NCBI GenBank assembly: GCA_037042915.1
Contig: CM073198.1
Span: 2,666,001-2,730,000 of the forward strand
DNA from: Auricularia sp. M13
Taxonomy: Eukaryota; Basidiomycota; Agaricomycetes; Auriculariales; Auriculariaceae
Length of the DNA: 64,000 nucleotides
Reading direction: 5' to 3'
This document shows, piece after piece, positions 22,779 to 33,615 of this stretch (positions are counted from its first letter, which is position 1; each line of letters opens with the position of its first letter). Below the pieces are notes generated by a model, which was given only the letters and a program-made list of their open reading frames with translations, had not been told where the DNA came from and made no database searches. Position numbers and translations under genes: made by a program.

Positions 22779-23639
22779 CTAGAGCGAGGCGGGACGGATG
22801 CCGAGGATGCCCGCTGGCGTCATCGATACGCGGCCGGCGCGCTTTGATTCGGTGGGCGAGGAGATGGTGAGCAGGAGTGAGGCGACGTGCTCCTCGTCCG
22901 GTGTCCAGGGCGCGTCGCGGTTGGTCTTGTTCGCGGCCGGCAGAGTGAGAATGGGCGGGACGTCCTGCGCCGTGGGCCGCATGGGCGCCGACAGGGGCGG
23001 CGAGGGCAGCTGCGGGTTGAGGAGCGAGGAGATGGACGGGAGACGGCTCGAGCGGGCGGGACGCGGCGCGTCGTCGTCGTCGGCATCGTCGGTGGCCTCG
23101 CTGCGTTTGCGCTTGCCCAGTGCAACCTCCGAAGCATTATTTGACGAGGAAGACGGCTGCGCAGGCTGCTGGCTGAGCTGGCCCTCGAGTGTGGATATCT
23201 TGTCGAGCAGTTGGTGGATGTAGTCGACGGAGCGCGTGAGCACCTCCAGCTTGAAATCCTGCGCCTTCTTGCCCTTTGCGTTGGGCTCCTGGGCGGCCTC
23301 CTCTGCCTCCTGCGCGGACTTGGAGGGCTTGTAGCCGTCGGCCAGCAGCGAGCGGAGTGCGCTCATGGTCTCGTTGATTTTCTCGCGTCTATGCGCTGGA
23401 CGGTCAGAACAGCGACGGACGCCTTGCCGGGATTCTGACCTGCGTTTCTCGATGATCGAGTGGTTGGACTTGCGCAGCGCTTCTCTGGCGGCACGCGACC
23501 CCGGCGCTGGCTTGCGGCCCCGTTTTGAGGTGGTCGCGTGCGCACTGTCGTTTGGGGCGTCGGCGGACGCGCAAGGCGAGCCTGGCGGGTGGTAGCTGTC
23601 GTGCTCGTCGTCCGTCAGCGAGGGCGAGGGCGTCGACAT
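22779..23639 (-). CDS. basic helix-loop-helix transcription factor
   Basis: Predicted nuclear DNA-binding regulator. Two exons, 23440-23639 and 22779-23388, joined by a 51-nt intron that splits the basic region; 269 residues. Once spliced, the basic region reads NHSIIEKRRREKINE, followed by helix 1 and loop (TMSALRSLLADGYK, then an alanine/glutamate-rich loop of about 30 residues) and helix 2 (KLEVLTRSVDYIHQLLDKI) running into a short possible zipper (STLEGQLSQQ). Histidine, glutamate and arginine at the class-B positions predict recognition of CACGTG-type E-boxes (established for class-B bHLH proteins, inference here). The C-terminal part is serine/proline-rich. Without splicing, the frame reads through the intron and breaks the domain. 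It shares a 274-bp divergent promoter with the next gene. The target pathway is unknown. Confidence 0.82.
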   Translation of the reverse strand: MSTPSPSLTDDEHDSYHPPGSPCASADAPNDSAHATTSKRGRKPAPGSRAAREALRKSNHSIIEKRRSESRQGVRRCSDRPAHRREKINETMSALRSLLADGYKPSKSAQEAEEAAQEPNAKGKKAQDFKLEVLTRSVDYIHQLLDKISTLEGQLSQQPAQPSSSSNNASEVALGKRKRSEATDDADDDDAPRPARSSRLPSISSLLNPQLPSPPLSAPMRPTAQDVPPILTLPAANKTNRDAPWTPDEEHVASLLLTISSPTESKRAGRVSMTPAGILGIRPASL

Positions 23640-23913
23640 GGCGGGGATTGGGGCCTATCTCGGCGCGTGCTGGCTCGAGAGCCCTTTAAAACGGGCAGCC
23701 GCATCTGCTCGTGTGCCAGTCCCTGCGCGGCACGCACGTTCGTCGTCTCCGCGGTCGTCCGTCCGCGGATCCTCCCGGCGCTTATGCATGTAGCCTTGTC
23801 CGCTTGGGGTGTAGCAACAATTCACGCCGGGAATTTGAATTCGTGCGTCGAGAACCCAATGTCATTTTGGCTCTCAGCTGCGCTCTCCCTCTCATCACTC
23901 CCCTCTCACCGCG
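23640..23913. promoter_or_regulatory. short divergent promoter region (bHLH gene / two-TM protein gene)
   Basis: A 274-bp head-to-head spacer that must carry the start sites of both genes. The spacing suggests a shared bidirectional promoter. No specific operator could be identified by eye. Confidence 0.5.
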
Positions 23914-25963
23914 ATGGCCAGCGCAACCCTCCAGCTTGGCGCTGGCCCGTCCGGGAATGGTGCACACCTCGCGCCGTCGCCGTCTGCGTCCTCCTCTGGC
24001 TTGACCGTCTCACCGGCCAATTCGATGCAGTTTCTCGAGGGGAGCCCGAGCAGCTTGTTCTGGCGTCCGGGTCCTTCGTCGCGCGAGGAGGGCGACGCGC
24101 CCCCGGCGGAGGCTCAGCCGGACGAGCATCCTTCACCGCCAGAGCCCGCACCACCCTCACCGCCCCGCATCGACCCTCTCTGCAATCGATTCCCGAAAGG
24201 TCCTCCCGCGCCGCACGTAGACCAATTGCGAGCAGGTTACTTCGGGCTCGGTCTCGCGTACCAGCAGACCTCCGTCCGCGACACCGCAGGCGAGTCTCCC
24301 GAGCCAGGGAACGAGTCCGACCACGGCGACACGACGCGTCGCGTCAGCGTTAACGCGCTCTTGTCTGATAGCTTCTTGAGCTTGCGCCAGTGGTGGCCGA
24401 AGGGCGCGAACAAGGGTGTGTGCATCGCGTCCCCAACCTTGTTGGGCCCGAAACGCGCTAACTCGCGCGTTCCCGCATACAGACAGATCCAATCTCTCGC
24501 TTCCTGTCTCTGTGGGATATACCGAAAGCTCTGTGTCTGGGCGCGTGACGCCAGAGCCCAGCGGCCAAGCAGATTTCCCGGCCGCGGCGCATTCATCGCA
24601 GACGCTCGCTCCATCGCCCGAGCTGCCCGCGGAGACAACGAGATCGAAGTCTGCGCCGAAGAGCCTGAGAATCCGCCCTCCCGGCCCCGTTGTTCTTCCC
24701 ACGATAGCGGGGAGCCCGAACATGGAGGTCCTGCGGCGCAATCGTGGCAAAGAGCCTGTGAACGACCCTCCGACGCCCACTCCGCAAACTGCTTTCTTCG
24801 CTCGGAGAGACTCGTCGCCGACTGTCAAGCTTGTCCGCGACAACTCTTCTCTGAGCCGTCAGTCTTCCTTATCCGACAGGAGCGAGTATGTGACTCCCGC
24901 AGAGTGGGTCAAGCGCGGCTCAGCCGGCCTCGAGCCGTTCGAAGGCGGGACACGCGACAGCGGCGTAGACGTCCGCCAGCCCATCGACTGGTCGAAATAT
25001 CAGATCTCCCCGCCTCCGCCTGCGCGGGTATCCACGTCCCCGCAGAAGAACGCGGACATATACCGCGACGCGCTTCCGATGGAGTCACTGGTCGCCGGCT
25101 CAAGCGATATTAATATGACCATGGACGTCGCGCCCGTGACGCCGCAGAAACAGCGCCGCGGACTGACCATAAACGTCATGTCGCCAATGTCGCCCACGTC
25201 TCCGACGTCCATTATGGTCGTCCCTGCGCGGGGCACGCAGCATGAGCTACAGCCGACTTCGCCGACGTCCATCATGCTCATCCCGTCGCGGTACCAGCAG
25301 GACAATCTTCACCCTCCCCTTTCCGCGCGTTCGTCTCACTTTTCCTTCATTTCCAACATGTCGACGCGGAGAGGGCTCCGGGCTCCATCGAGGATGGAGA
25401 GCGACGCACATCTCCGGGCGAGCAGTGTCGCAGGCGGGTCTGGCGCGCGAATACGACCTCGGAGCCATCTGCCCACCGCTCGCACGCTGTTCTTCTTGGG
25501 ATTCATTGCCCCCTGGTGCTGGCTGCTGGGCGGATGGCTGCTCGAGAAGTCTGGCAGCATGAGAAACCGCACACCGCATCGCACAAGACGGTCCCAGAAG
25601 GGCGGCCGCGGCGCTTGGGACGCCCGACACCTGGCTCCCACGCCGGACATCGATGACATGCTGCAGGTCGACCGCTCCAGACTCCTGTCCGCTGAGAAGT
25701 CAAACGCCCATCTCGATACCTCGCCGGTGCTGCCGAATGCCCCTCACTCAACTCCCGCCATGGCGGCCACGGCTGCCAACCCGTGGCAGTACTGCGCGTA
25801 TGAGCCGGGGGAAACCGACTTGGAACTGGCTGGGTTGCAGGTGCAACGACTCGACCCGTGGGTGAAGCGATGTCGCATCGCTGGCATTATCAGCTCTTTC
25901 TTCATTCTCGCAGGTTGCATCGCTGCGTTGGCGCTTGCCTTCCGCGTCGACCGCGGAGGGTGA
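23914..25963 (+). CDS. unrecognised serine/proline-rich protein with two C-terminal membrane segments
   Basis: I do not recognise this family. Two exons, 23914-24415 and 24483-25963, give 660 residues. The first 430 or so residues are hydrophilic, rich in Ser, Pro and Thr, and probably disordered. They contain an imperfect tandem repeat around residues 420-455 in which TSPTSIM followed by a short hydrophobic pair, Pro and Arg occurs twice. Two hydrophobic stretches follow: TLFFLGFIAPWCWLLGGWLL at about residue 505 and AGIISSFFILAGCIAALALA close to the C-terminus, separated by a basic loop of about 120 residues. The layout suggests a protein anchored by a C-terminal hairpin with a large exposed N-terminal region and many potential phosphorylation sites (inference). 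It is transcribed divergently from the bHLH gene. Function is not assigned. Confidence 0.7.
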
Positions 25964-26266
25964 TGTGCGCAGTAACTCTTCCTATGGCGACGAATAGCGC
26001 TATCCACCACCACCACCACTAACCTTATTCGATCTTGTGCAAGGCCACAGTGGCGTCAATCGCTGGACCTGAGAGTGACGACAGCCGGTGTGTGCTGAGC
26101 GCGCATCTTTTATCTTACAACCGTACGGCAGCCGTGCAAAAGCTCTTGTAGAGGACACTTGCCTGCCAATGTATCCTACTGTTGTGTATTTTTAGCCATC
26201 CTCTGCTGCAGGACGATGCCAAGGTTCAACCCTGCGTCACCAAGGATGATCTCTGTGGCTGTGCAA

Positions 26267-26291
26267 TGACGTACGTGGCTAACCGACGTCA
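26267..26291 (+). promoter_or_regulatory. paired CRE-like half sites upstream of the alanine-rich protein gene
   Basis: TGACGTAC starts at 26267 and GACGTCA ends at 26291, forming an inverted arrangement of TGACG/CGTCA half sites about 85-105 bp upstream of the start codon. Fungal ATF/CREB-type bZIP factors bind such sites in stress genes (established for the family). Their use here is inference. Confidence 0.35.
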
Positions 26292-26307
26292 TCTGAAGTG
26301 CATTGGG

Positions 26308-26313
26308 ATAAAA
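26308..26313 (+). promoter_or_regulatory. TATA-like element of the alanine-rich protein gene
   Basis: ATAAAA about 60 bp before the ATG at 26373, a typical spacing for a TATA-containing inducible fungal promoter. It is a short motif, so the call is tentative. Confidence 0.3.
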
Positions 26314-26372
26314 CCAGAGTCGCCAGCCCAGAGCCACTCACTCAAATTTCCCTCTCGCCACCACTCACCACA

Positions 26373-27536
26373 ATGTCGACTCCTACATCTAACGCTGCCA
26401 CCAAGCCCATCGAGGAGGCCGTCTACGCCAAAGAGTGAGCACTGCGGCAATATCCTACCGGGATGATCGAGCTCACCGATCGGCTCCAGACGCCTCCAAC
26501 AGGAGGGAAATGCTGCCTCGGCTCAGGCCCAAGGCGCAACCCAGCCTTACGTCGCGCAGGCCAAGGACACTCTGAACAGTGCTGCTGGCACGGCTGCGGC
26601 CTACGCGACCGCGGCCAAGGACTCCGTCGTGAACGCCACGCAGACCGGCGTGACTGGAGTCGGAACCCCGTCCACGACTGGTCAGACGGGCCCTACCTAC
26701 GTCGACAAGGCCAAGGAACTCGCTGCTGCTACCGCTGCGACGGCTCAGAACGTTGCTGCGGGTGCTGCTGCAACGGCCGGGACCTACGTGAATGCGGCTC
26801 AGGTGAGCAGATTACCTGGTGGAGCACAGGATGCATTCCTAAACTGCGCGCAGGAGAAGCTTTCTAGCGCTTCAGCCCAGACCGGCAACGCCGCGAACGA
26901 GTTCCAGAAGGAGGCCGCAGCGCACACAAACGCTGCCGCCCGTGAGGGCGAGCATGACGTGAACAACGCAAAAGCCACTACCGGCTCTTACGTCGACACG
27001 GCGAAGAATCTCGCCGGCACCGCCCTTTCTGGTGCTCAGGTGAGCATACGCTAGCCGGGATCTTTCTGCTGTGCATGGTTCTCACCCGGCTACAGACGTA
27101 TTTGAACGCCGGCAAGCAGCAACTGGACAACTTTGCCGCGACTCACCCACCGAATCCCGAAACGACGCTTGGTTCTATCACCGCTCAGCTGCATTCCGTG
27201 ACGTCGGCGGCGCTGGGGACCACTGGCCAATACCTCGCGTCTGCGCACAACTCGCTCCAGCCCCAGGGAGACGCTGTCAAACATGATCTGGAGGCTGCGG
27301 CGGGTACTGCCCAGGAGAAGGTGAACGTCGCTACCGGATATGGCACTGCGGCGAAGGAGCAGGCACAACCTCATGTGGACGACGCCACGGCAGCTGCCAA
27401 GCACCACCTAAGCAATGCTCAGACCACGATCTCGTCGCACCCAGTCGTTCCTGCACAGGATCCGCTGGCTCCTCCGGCTCCCCCGAAGGACCCACTGGCC
27501 CCTGCGCCTGCCTCGGGAAACACGACTATCGTTTAA
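26373..27536 (+). CDS. alanine-rich amphipathic repeat protein (LEA/perilipin-like architecture)
   Basis: Four exons, 26373-26434, 26490-26802, 26854-27039 and 27096-27536, give 333 residues. The sequence is dominated by imperfect repeats of about 11 or 22 residues rich in Ala, Thr, Gln and Asn with regularly spaced Lys and Glu, for example YVDKAKELAAATAATAQNVA and SYVDTAKNLAGTALSGAQ. Internal introns fall after Gln at the ends of repeat units, as if the gene grew by exon repetition. There is no signal peptide, membrane segment or cysteine. Such composition is typical of late-embryogenesis-abundant-type proteins and of lipid-droplet coat proteins that form amphipathic helices on surfaces (family knowledge); which applies is unknown. 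The C-terminus has a proline-rich tail with two near-identical DPLAPPAPPK / DPLAPAPAS units. The first exon was fixed by splicing MSTPTSNAATKPIEEAVYAK into RLQQEGNAASAQAQ. Confidence 0.72.
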
Positions 27537-28036
27537 TCTGGAACAATGCTAGCTTGCGGGCTGAATATCAACATCATCTTGTACTTTACCTTACGTACCA
27601 AATTATGAACCATCTTGTATCTCTAGCAGATCTCCGCGGTGCAAACGTTGCAGGCCTAGTCGCGATAGACGCAGATAGGCACAAGTGGCTCATGAACGAA
27701 CGTGGACTGTTGCTGCTTCCAGTACGTGCTTGACATGTGTCATTGGTTCGGGACTGTTTGGGAAGTCGCGCAGGCTCAAATCCGCTGAGGCGCGGGATGG
27801 GACGGCGCAAGAGGTTCTGAGAGCGTGAACCGTCTGCATGTATAGTTAGGCCACGCCGCATGCAGACGCAGGAATGCCATTTCTAGGTCATGAGACGGCG
27901 GAAGGCGCCCAGATGCCTCACAACGAGTTTCCGGCCGACACCCAGATAAATTCCGCCCTTGGGTTCGCACAGCATCCGCAGCCTCGTCCCGCCCCTCCTT
28001 TCCTCTTATTGTCGGTTATCCAGCATTACATCCACT
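27537..28036. other. intergenic region between alanine-rich and F-box-like genes
   Basis: 3' UTR of the upstream gene and promoter of the next one. Reading frames are short and without recognisable domains. Confidence 0.5.
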
Positions 28037-29291
28037 ATGCGAGGCATGCCGGTCGAACTCGTCGAACGAATCATCCATTTCGTGCTCCATGGGTTGGAAC
28101 GACAGGACAGCGCACTGATTTTCCGAGCAAAGGCTCCCTGGTCCACCGTGGCGTCTCTGGTCAATGTATCCCGCCTGCTAAGGGCTCTGACCCTTCGGGA
28201 GTGGTTCTCCACCCTCTGCATACAGAGCTCAACGGACTGGGATTACCTCGAGCGCCATCCCTGGATCTGGGCATCCGCGAGGTGTGCAGTCCCAGAGCTT
28301 CGCGAGCGCTACTGATATGCTAGCGCCCAGAGAGCTGAGATGCATCGGCGACGCATTGTCGTGGTGCCATGATCTAGCAACAGTGCTGGATATCCAATCC
28401 AAGGCGATATCTCGCTCGTCGACCCTGAGACATATCTGGTGCGACTTTGCGCCGCGACGAATGGCCGAAATAAGCCTCCCGACACGCTGGACGTCGTTCG
28501 TCTCGGGAATAGCAGGCTGCAGCAACCTGACCCGCATCGAACTCATACACGTCGCGCCGACCTCGGTGGAGGACCTGCGCGTCCTTTCGGCGCTTACACC
28601 CATGCTTGAGGTGCTTCGCCTGGGAACGTGCCAGGAGCACTGCAAGGTGTCCAACTGCTCGCTGTGCCGGGCCAGTTCCTCGGTGCGGATCCTCAACCAG
28701 GCCGTGGTGCGTCCGTGCTGCAGACATGCGGCATATTCCCACGTCTAAAGCAAAGACACTTGGACTGACAAGGTACAGCCCCCAGCGAGGATAATCAGAG
28801 AGTTGCAGCGTGGTTACTTTGGCCTACCAAAGCTCCGTGCGCTGTCGTTGAACATACACCTCCTCGTCGCTGAATGTGCATGCGAAGCCCACGCGCCAGC
28901 CGCGGTCACGTGCGAGACTCTAGACAGGCCGAAGTCACGCTGTGCGAGATGCGCAAAACAGACCGAGTTTGCTATCCACGCCGCGCAAGCAAAAGTGAAC
29001 AAGGTCCTGTCAGAGACGTTTGACAGTCTAAGTCAAAACTCGGTGACATGGTGTTCTGCAGAGCCGCTTCCCGTCGGGAAGGGAAGGCGTGCCTATGATC
29101 CACGGCATCAGCGCGTGCAGGCCCAACAGGATGTTGTTCAGCTCCCAGGCACCAGGCGGGACGAGCATGGAGTGGAGTCGGGAGCCGGTAAGCAGCCAGA
29201 AATTCGTGGACATGATCAAGCACTGAACAAGCACAGCATTCCGCGAGGCCCCGCCGCGCTAGCCAGCGCAGGCGACAGTTACGGCGGCTAG
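28037..29291 (+). CDS. probable F-box-like / leucine-rich protein
   Basis: Three exons fit: 28037-28283, 28324-28706 and 28779-29291, 380 residues. The N-terminus, MRGMPVELVERIIHFVLHGL, followed by a segment with STVASLVNVSRLLRALTLREWF, resembles the F-box-like start common in Agaricomycete proteins (P-x-E-L-V-E-R-I-I, then a variable loop and a conserved aromatic). The remainder has leucine-rich segments (LTRIELIHVAPTSVEDLRVL, GLPKLRALSLNIHLL) compatible with degenerate LRRs. F-box proteins act as substrate adaptors of SCF ubiquitin ligases; whether this one binds Skp1 cannot be judged. The first intron would be only 40 nt and the second is inferred from frame. The last 60 residues look less protein-like, so the C-terminus may be wrong. 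Confidence 0.5.
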
Positions 29292-29556
29292 ACACTGAAT
29301 TGCGCGAGGAAGGGTGTGAAAGGAGAAGGAGTGATGTTCGGAGAAACTGGCGGAAAAACTTCCACAGCGGCGAATTCTGGGACGCATGTCGCGCCGTACT
29401 CGGCGTGTCCCTGTATACTCTCGATGGCCGCAATCCAGATCTATGGCGCCCAAATTATTCCGAGCTGCTCTCTCTTATAAAGACCCGCGGGCGCGCAGAT
29501 AACCCCAGTGTGGCGCGCCGTTCCCGTCCGTCTCGACTTTCGCCTTACGCTGCTCG

Positions 29557-31190
29557 ATGAAGATCGCAGTTACTGGTGCAAGCGGCAACCTCGGCCAGCG
29601 CGTCGTGCGCATTGCGATTGCCCACGGACACCGCGTCGTGGCCTTGGACAAGGTGCCACCGATCGAGCCGCCGCAGGTTCCCGAAGACACGACAAGCAAG
29701 GACGAGTGGTTCCGCTTCGTGCAACTTGACATTCGCGATTACAACCAAGTCCTCGAGGGCTTCCGCGGCTGCGACGCCGTCATCCACCTCGCCGCCATCG
29801 CCAACCCAGGCGACTATGTCGTCGAAACACACAACCTGTGCGTCTTCTAATGCATGACCCGTTCCGGTGCTGACCCTGTCCGCCTATAGCAATGTTGTCG
29901 CGTCGTGGAACTCGTTGCGGGCGGCTGCCGAAGTGCGCCGGCTTTCCGTGACCCGGCATTATGCAATTGCTCACCGAGTAATGTCCTTTGCAGCTCGGAA
30001 TCGAGCGCATATGTCAAGCGTCGAGCATAAACGCAGTCGGCATGGTATGGGGCGACAACCCGATCATCGACTACCTTCCCATGGACGAGAAGCACCCATG
30101 CCGTCCGGAGGACCCGTATTCGCTGTCGAAACTGTGCGCATATTCCCTTCTCCGTTTGCACGCAAATTTTCAACTTCTGTAGCATTTGTGAAATGCAAGC
30201 GGACACGATCGTTCGCCGCTGGCCAAACATCCGCATTGCCAGCATCCGCCTCTCCTGGGCAGTCCCTAACCGGGAATACGCGATGGGCCGTGAGATGGAC
30301 TGGGTGAGCGCGGATTGGCTACTGCATCCACATACACCTGACTTGCTGGTTTATTTCAGGTGCGGAAAGAGCTATGGTCGTGGGTAGATGCTGAGGAGAG
30401 TGCGCGTGCGTTCGTCCTCGGGGTCACTTCGGGCGACTTCAAGGGGCACGAGACGTTCTTCACCATCGCGCCGATTACCTGCCAGGACGAACTGACACCG
30501 GACCTAATTGCCGAGCATTGGCCCAACGCAGAGCTTCGCAGGGAGTTCCACGGTCACGAGAGTCTCTACGACTGTTCCAAGGCGGAGCGGCTCCTGGGAT
30601 GGGTCCATGCGGCAGTTGTCCCGGAGGGCGCTGTGGCCCCGCAGGTTGCGGAGCCCACGCAGCCCGAAGCTGTTCCTGTCCAGACCGACGCACCAGAACC
30701 TCTCGTCATCGCTCCCGCCGCGCAGATAGAGCCGGCTGAGCACCACGATGTTGTATCTGGCCCTGAAGAGCTAGATTCCTCTGTGGAGCTGGCAGTTACT
30801 ACGCCCGCCGAGGACGAGTCTGTTTCGGCCGACATTGCTGTCGACGTCTCTGCTGCCGCCGAGCCAGAATCTGACTCTGCACCTGTCGCTGCCGTGCATG
30901 CTGAGGTCGCTGTGGATCCTGTGCCAGCACAAAAGCCAGAAGACGCGACAAGCTCTTCGTCTTCGTCGACTTCGGATTCTACAGACGGCGACGGAGACCT
31001 TGACGCCGACGAGACTCCAGAGAGCGAGATTTCGACAGACCCATCGGAACCGGAGAACGACCCCGAGCCCGAGGTGAAGCCGCCTTTGCCTGCGTACCCC
31101 GCGCTCCTCCCCACATTATCAGCACCTGCCCCCGACGTTGTGCCGGCGGAACTTCACGCATCACCGATTGTTGAGCCCGTCGCGCCGTAG
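29557..31190 (+). CDS. extended SDR (NAD-dependent epimerase/dehydratase-like) with long acidic C-terminal tail
   Basis: Five exons, 29557-29837, 29890-29932, 29994-30133, 30183-30303 and 30360-31190, give 471 residues. The start MKIAVTGASGNLGQRVVRIA carries the nucleotide-binding TGxxGxxG motif of extended short-chain dehydrogenases. VIHLAAIANPG follows near residue 72, and the catalytic YxxxK is YSLSK near residue 153. The third exon contains a typical SS-NAVGMVWG segment. The substrate is not evident; sugar-nucleotide epimerases and related NAD-dependent reductases share this layout. The enzyme core ends near residue 270 (LLGWVHAAVV). About 195 further residues are rich in Pro, Glu, Asp, Ala and Ser with no fold, a length unusual for the family. 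All splice phases match. It is tail-to-tail with the kinase gene across a 2.4-kb gap. Confidence 0.82.
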
Positions 31191-33615
31191 TCTCAGCTTC
31201 CGTGGACAAAACTGCCGCTCGCTTCCTTCTAGCACACTTCATTGGGAGAGCAGTCGAACTCGTAGGTGCTTTGTGTAGTATAGTTTGTTGCTGTGCCGCA
31301 TTCGTTGGTTGGTGCGCGAGGGTTTCCTTCGATCGAGCCTCACTTCGCTGCATTACGCATGTTGTCTTCGCGCGACTGGCGGCATTTCGCGCAGCGTTGG
31401 TTGGCGGCTGTAATACTAGACTTGCCGCAGGCGTGCAAATGTAGATCTTGCGTGCGAATGTAAACGCTTTTGGAAATGCAGTTCCAGACGTCGTCATTGC
31501 CAGCGCAACAGCCTGGGCATTATCCTATACCGGAGCCGTGATCAGTGCAAAAGATAAAACGGAAGGATTAGGTGGGCGAACCACGAGCGAATAGACTTTA
31601 AAGTGTCGAAAGCATCCTTTCGGGGACAGACCCGTGCTGAGCGTCCAGGGGCGCACATCCCCTCCACAGTGAACGCGTATAGTTTCAGCAAAGTTGAAAC
31701 GAGGAATGTGGACTCGCGAGTGCATTCCTACAGGCTGCACGGTTCAGATGGGTACAGAAAGCGGGAGCATTCGCCACTGGGGATCGAGCCCACACAACGG
31801 AAGCTCGTACCTGATATGTCCCGTCGCCGAACTGCTCTCCGCGGTGCACACCTCTTGCTATTAGGCCCGCTCAGGATACGCGGATCCTAACGTGGCGAAC
31901 GAGTCGTATTAGATGAGAGGGCAAGGCCGTCCAAGATCCAGCACAGCACGGAGCGCGCGCAGAAGGAACAGCAGAGAAGCGACTCTCGCGTCCTTCTCCT
32001 TCGCCGCGCATTCTGGGCGCAGTTCACTGCATCACTTCAGGCCACGGTGCTCGACGGAGAATTTCGTCAGACCGAGAAGAAGGGCGCGACGTGAAGTCGG
32101 CGACGGCACACATGCCGTTCAGTGTGTTGTGTGCGCAGGCAGCAGCCTCGCGAGATCCTAGGAACATCCAGGTGGGGCGAAACACGCATTACGACTACTC
32201 CATGGCGCGGGCCAATGCGATTACGACGGGCTGAGGAGCACAGGAACGTCATTATGACCTCTAGAGTTCAGAAGTGGGAAGACGGAGATGTTGTCGCGTC
32301 ATTGACATGAACATAACTGTCCAAGACGCGTTTCAAGCCATCGAGCTGCGAAAATTTTGAATGATTCGCTAAACTTCAGCACGCCACACAGGGACAAGGA
32401 ACAGATGCACCAGGAACTGCCAGGAACGCGGACTGCAGAACTGGACCCGTGCTCAGCCGCACGGACAGATCGTACACGTTTGCCAATCGCTGCGACGCAA
32501 AAGTAGCCTTGGAGCGAGCGCATGGCGCAGCGCAGCGCGCGCTGGTGGAACACGGGCCGCAGTGAAGTCATGCCAGGCAAGCGTGGACGGCGCAGGACCC
32601 GATGCGGGTTGGGATTCAGATTCAGAAGACAGCGCGAGGCAGCAATTGCTGAGCATTGGTAGGTAACTGGAGGAATCGACCTCTGGAGCAATCCGCTGCT
32701 GCTCCTGCGCAAGGGCCCGACAAGTGCGCGATATCTGCACTGCAAGGGGGGCTGCGCGGTCCGAGTTGTCGCCCCCAGCGCCGCGGCCATTTGGTGCAGT
32801 CAATGGTTGCGCACTCGGAGAAACCGCACGCTACCTTGGCGCGGCCGCCGCCAGCTGCTCGCGAGATCACCCGCATGAGTCCCAGGATTGTTCCCCCGCG
32901 ATCGAGCCAGGCGCAGCCTGAGGTCTGTCAGGAGAGAAGCGGCCCGTCGTCCGTGCATCGCCATCGCCATGGCATGACGCGTGCGCGGAAACGTCGGATG
33001 TCGGAGCGAAGACGAGGACAAACAAACAAAACGAAGACCCACACATACAATTGTCGAAAGATCTGCAATACGACCCAGCCTCGCAGCCAATGAGGTGTGC
33101 TGTGGCAATGGTTGTTAACGGCTCCTAAGGAAGAACTCGTCGGTAAATGGTCGCGAGTCTGGCCAAGGACGACGCCGCCAGCAGCCAGCAGTCGCGCCGA
33201 AACTTCTATGGCCATACCGTCCTCCCGACTCAAAGCGGCAGCAGCGCCCGGTTAGGGAGAACTCGTGGGAAAGTTCACCAACGGCAGAGTGTATGTCGAA
33301 GAAAAACTCATGCCGAGAAGGGTAAACCCAACGGCGCCCAAAGCCCAGAAAGCGAGCGCCAGCGCGACGAGTTGCGTCTGGGGCGCACCCCATACGGCAC
33401 CCAGCCCTAGCAATCGTATGCAACAACCGGTTCTATGGGATTACACCAAACATCGCACAAGCACGTACAAAGGATGCGGACTGCAGACGGAGACGGAAAA
33501 GAAAAAATTCTGTGGGAAACAACGTTCGTTCTCCTCCTCCCCCCCAATTACTGTCCGCTGTGCGCGCCCCCGTCCGCGCCGGACAGGGGAAACGCAGACT
33601 CAAGAAGCGGGTCAC
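31191..33615. other. 2.4-kb region without a supportable gene
   Basis: Lies between the 3' ends of two convergent genes. Frames up to about 190 codons occur on both strands but overlap one another, show low-complexity Arg/Ser/Ala-rich translations and offer no domain or coherent splice chain. A weak 5S-rRNA-like stretch near 33210-33270 and a B-box-like motif near 31785 were examined and not accepted. It may hold long 3' UTRs, a non-coding RNA or decayed sequence. Confidence 0.5.

Larger units (their letters stand above)
25964..26372. other. intergenic region upstream of the alanine-rich protein gene
   Basis: Contains the 3' UTR of the two-TM protein gene, with a short CAC trinucleotide run near 26005-26020, and the promoter of the next gene. 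The paired CRE-like half sites and TATA-like box in it are listed separately. Confidence 0.5.

Noticed and set aside
31741-31860. tRNA-like B-box (GGCTCGATCCC on the minus strand) in the 2.4-kb gap
   Set aside because: No matching D-arm or anticodon arm at the right spacing, the acceptor stem cannot be formed adjacent to the T-arm, and the motif has two mismatches.
32299-32803. Overlapping minus-strand frames of 116-163 codons in the 2.4-kb gap
   Set aside because: They overlap each other in different frames, are Arg/Ala/Ser-rich and show no family signature.
33205-33280. 5S rRNA-like words (ATGGCCATACC and CCCGGTTAG)
   Set aside because: Spacing between the two words is about 20 nt too short and the internal control region is absent; chance or a remote relic at best.
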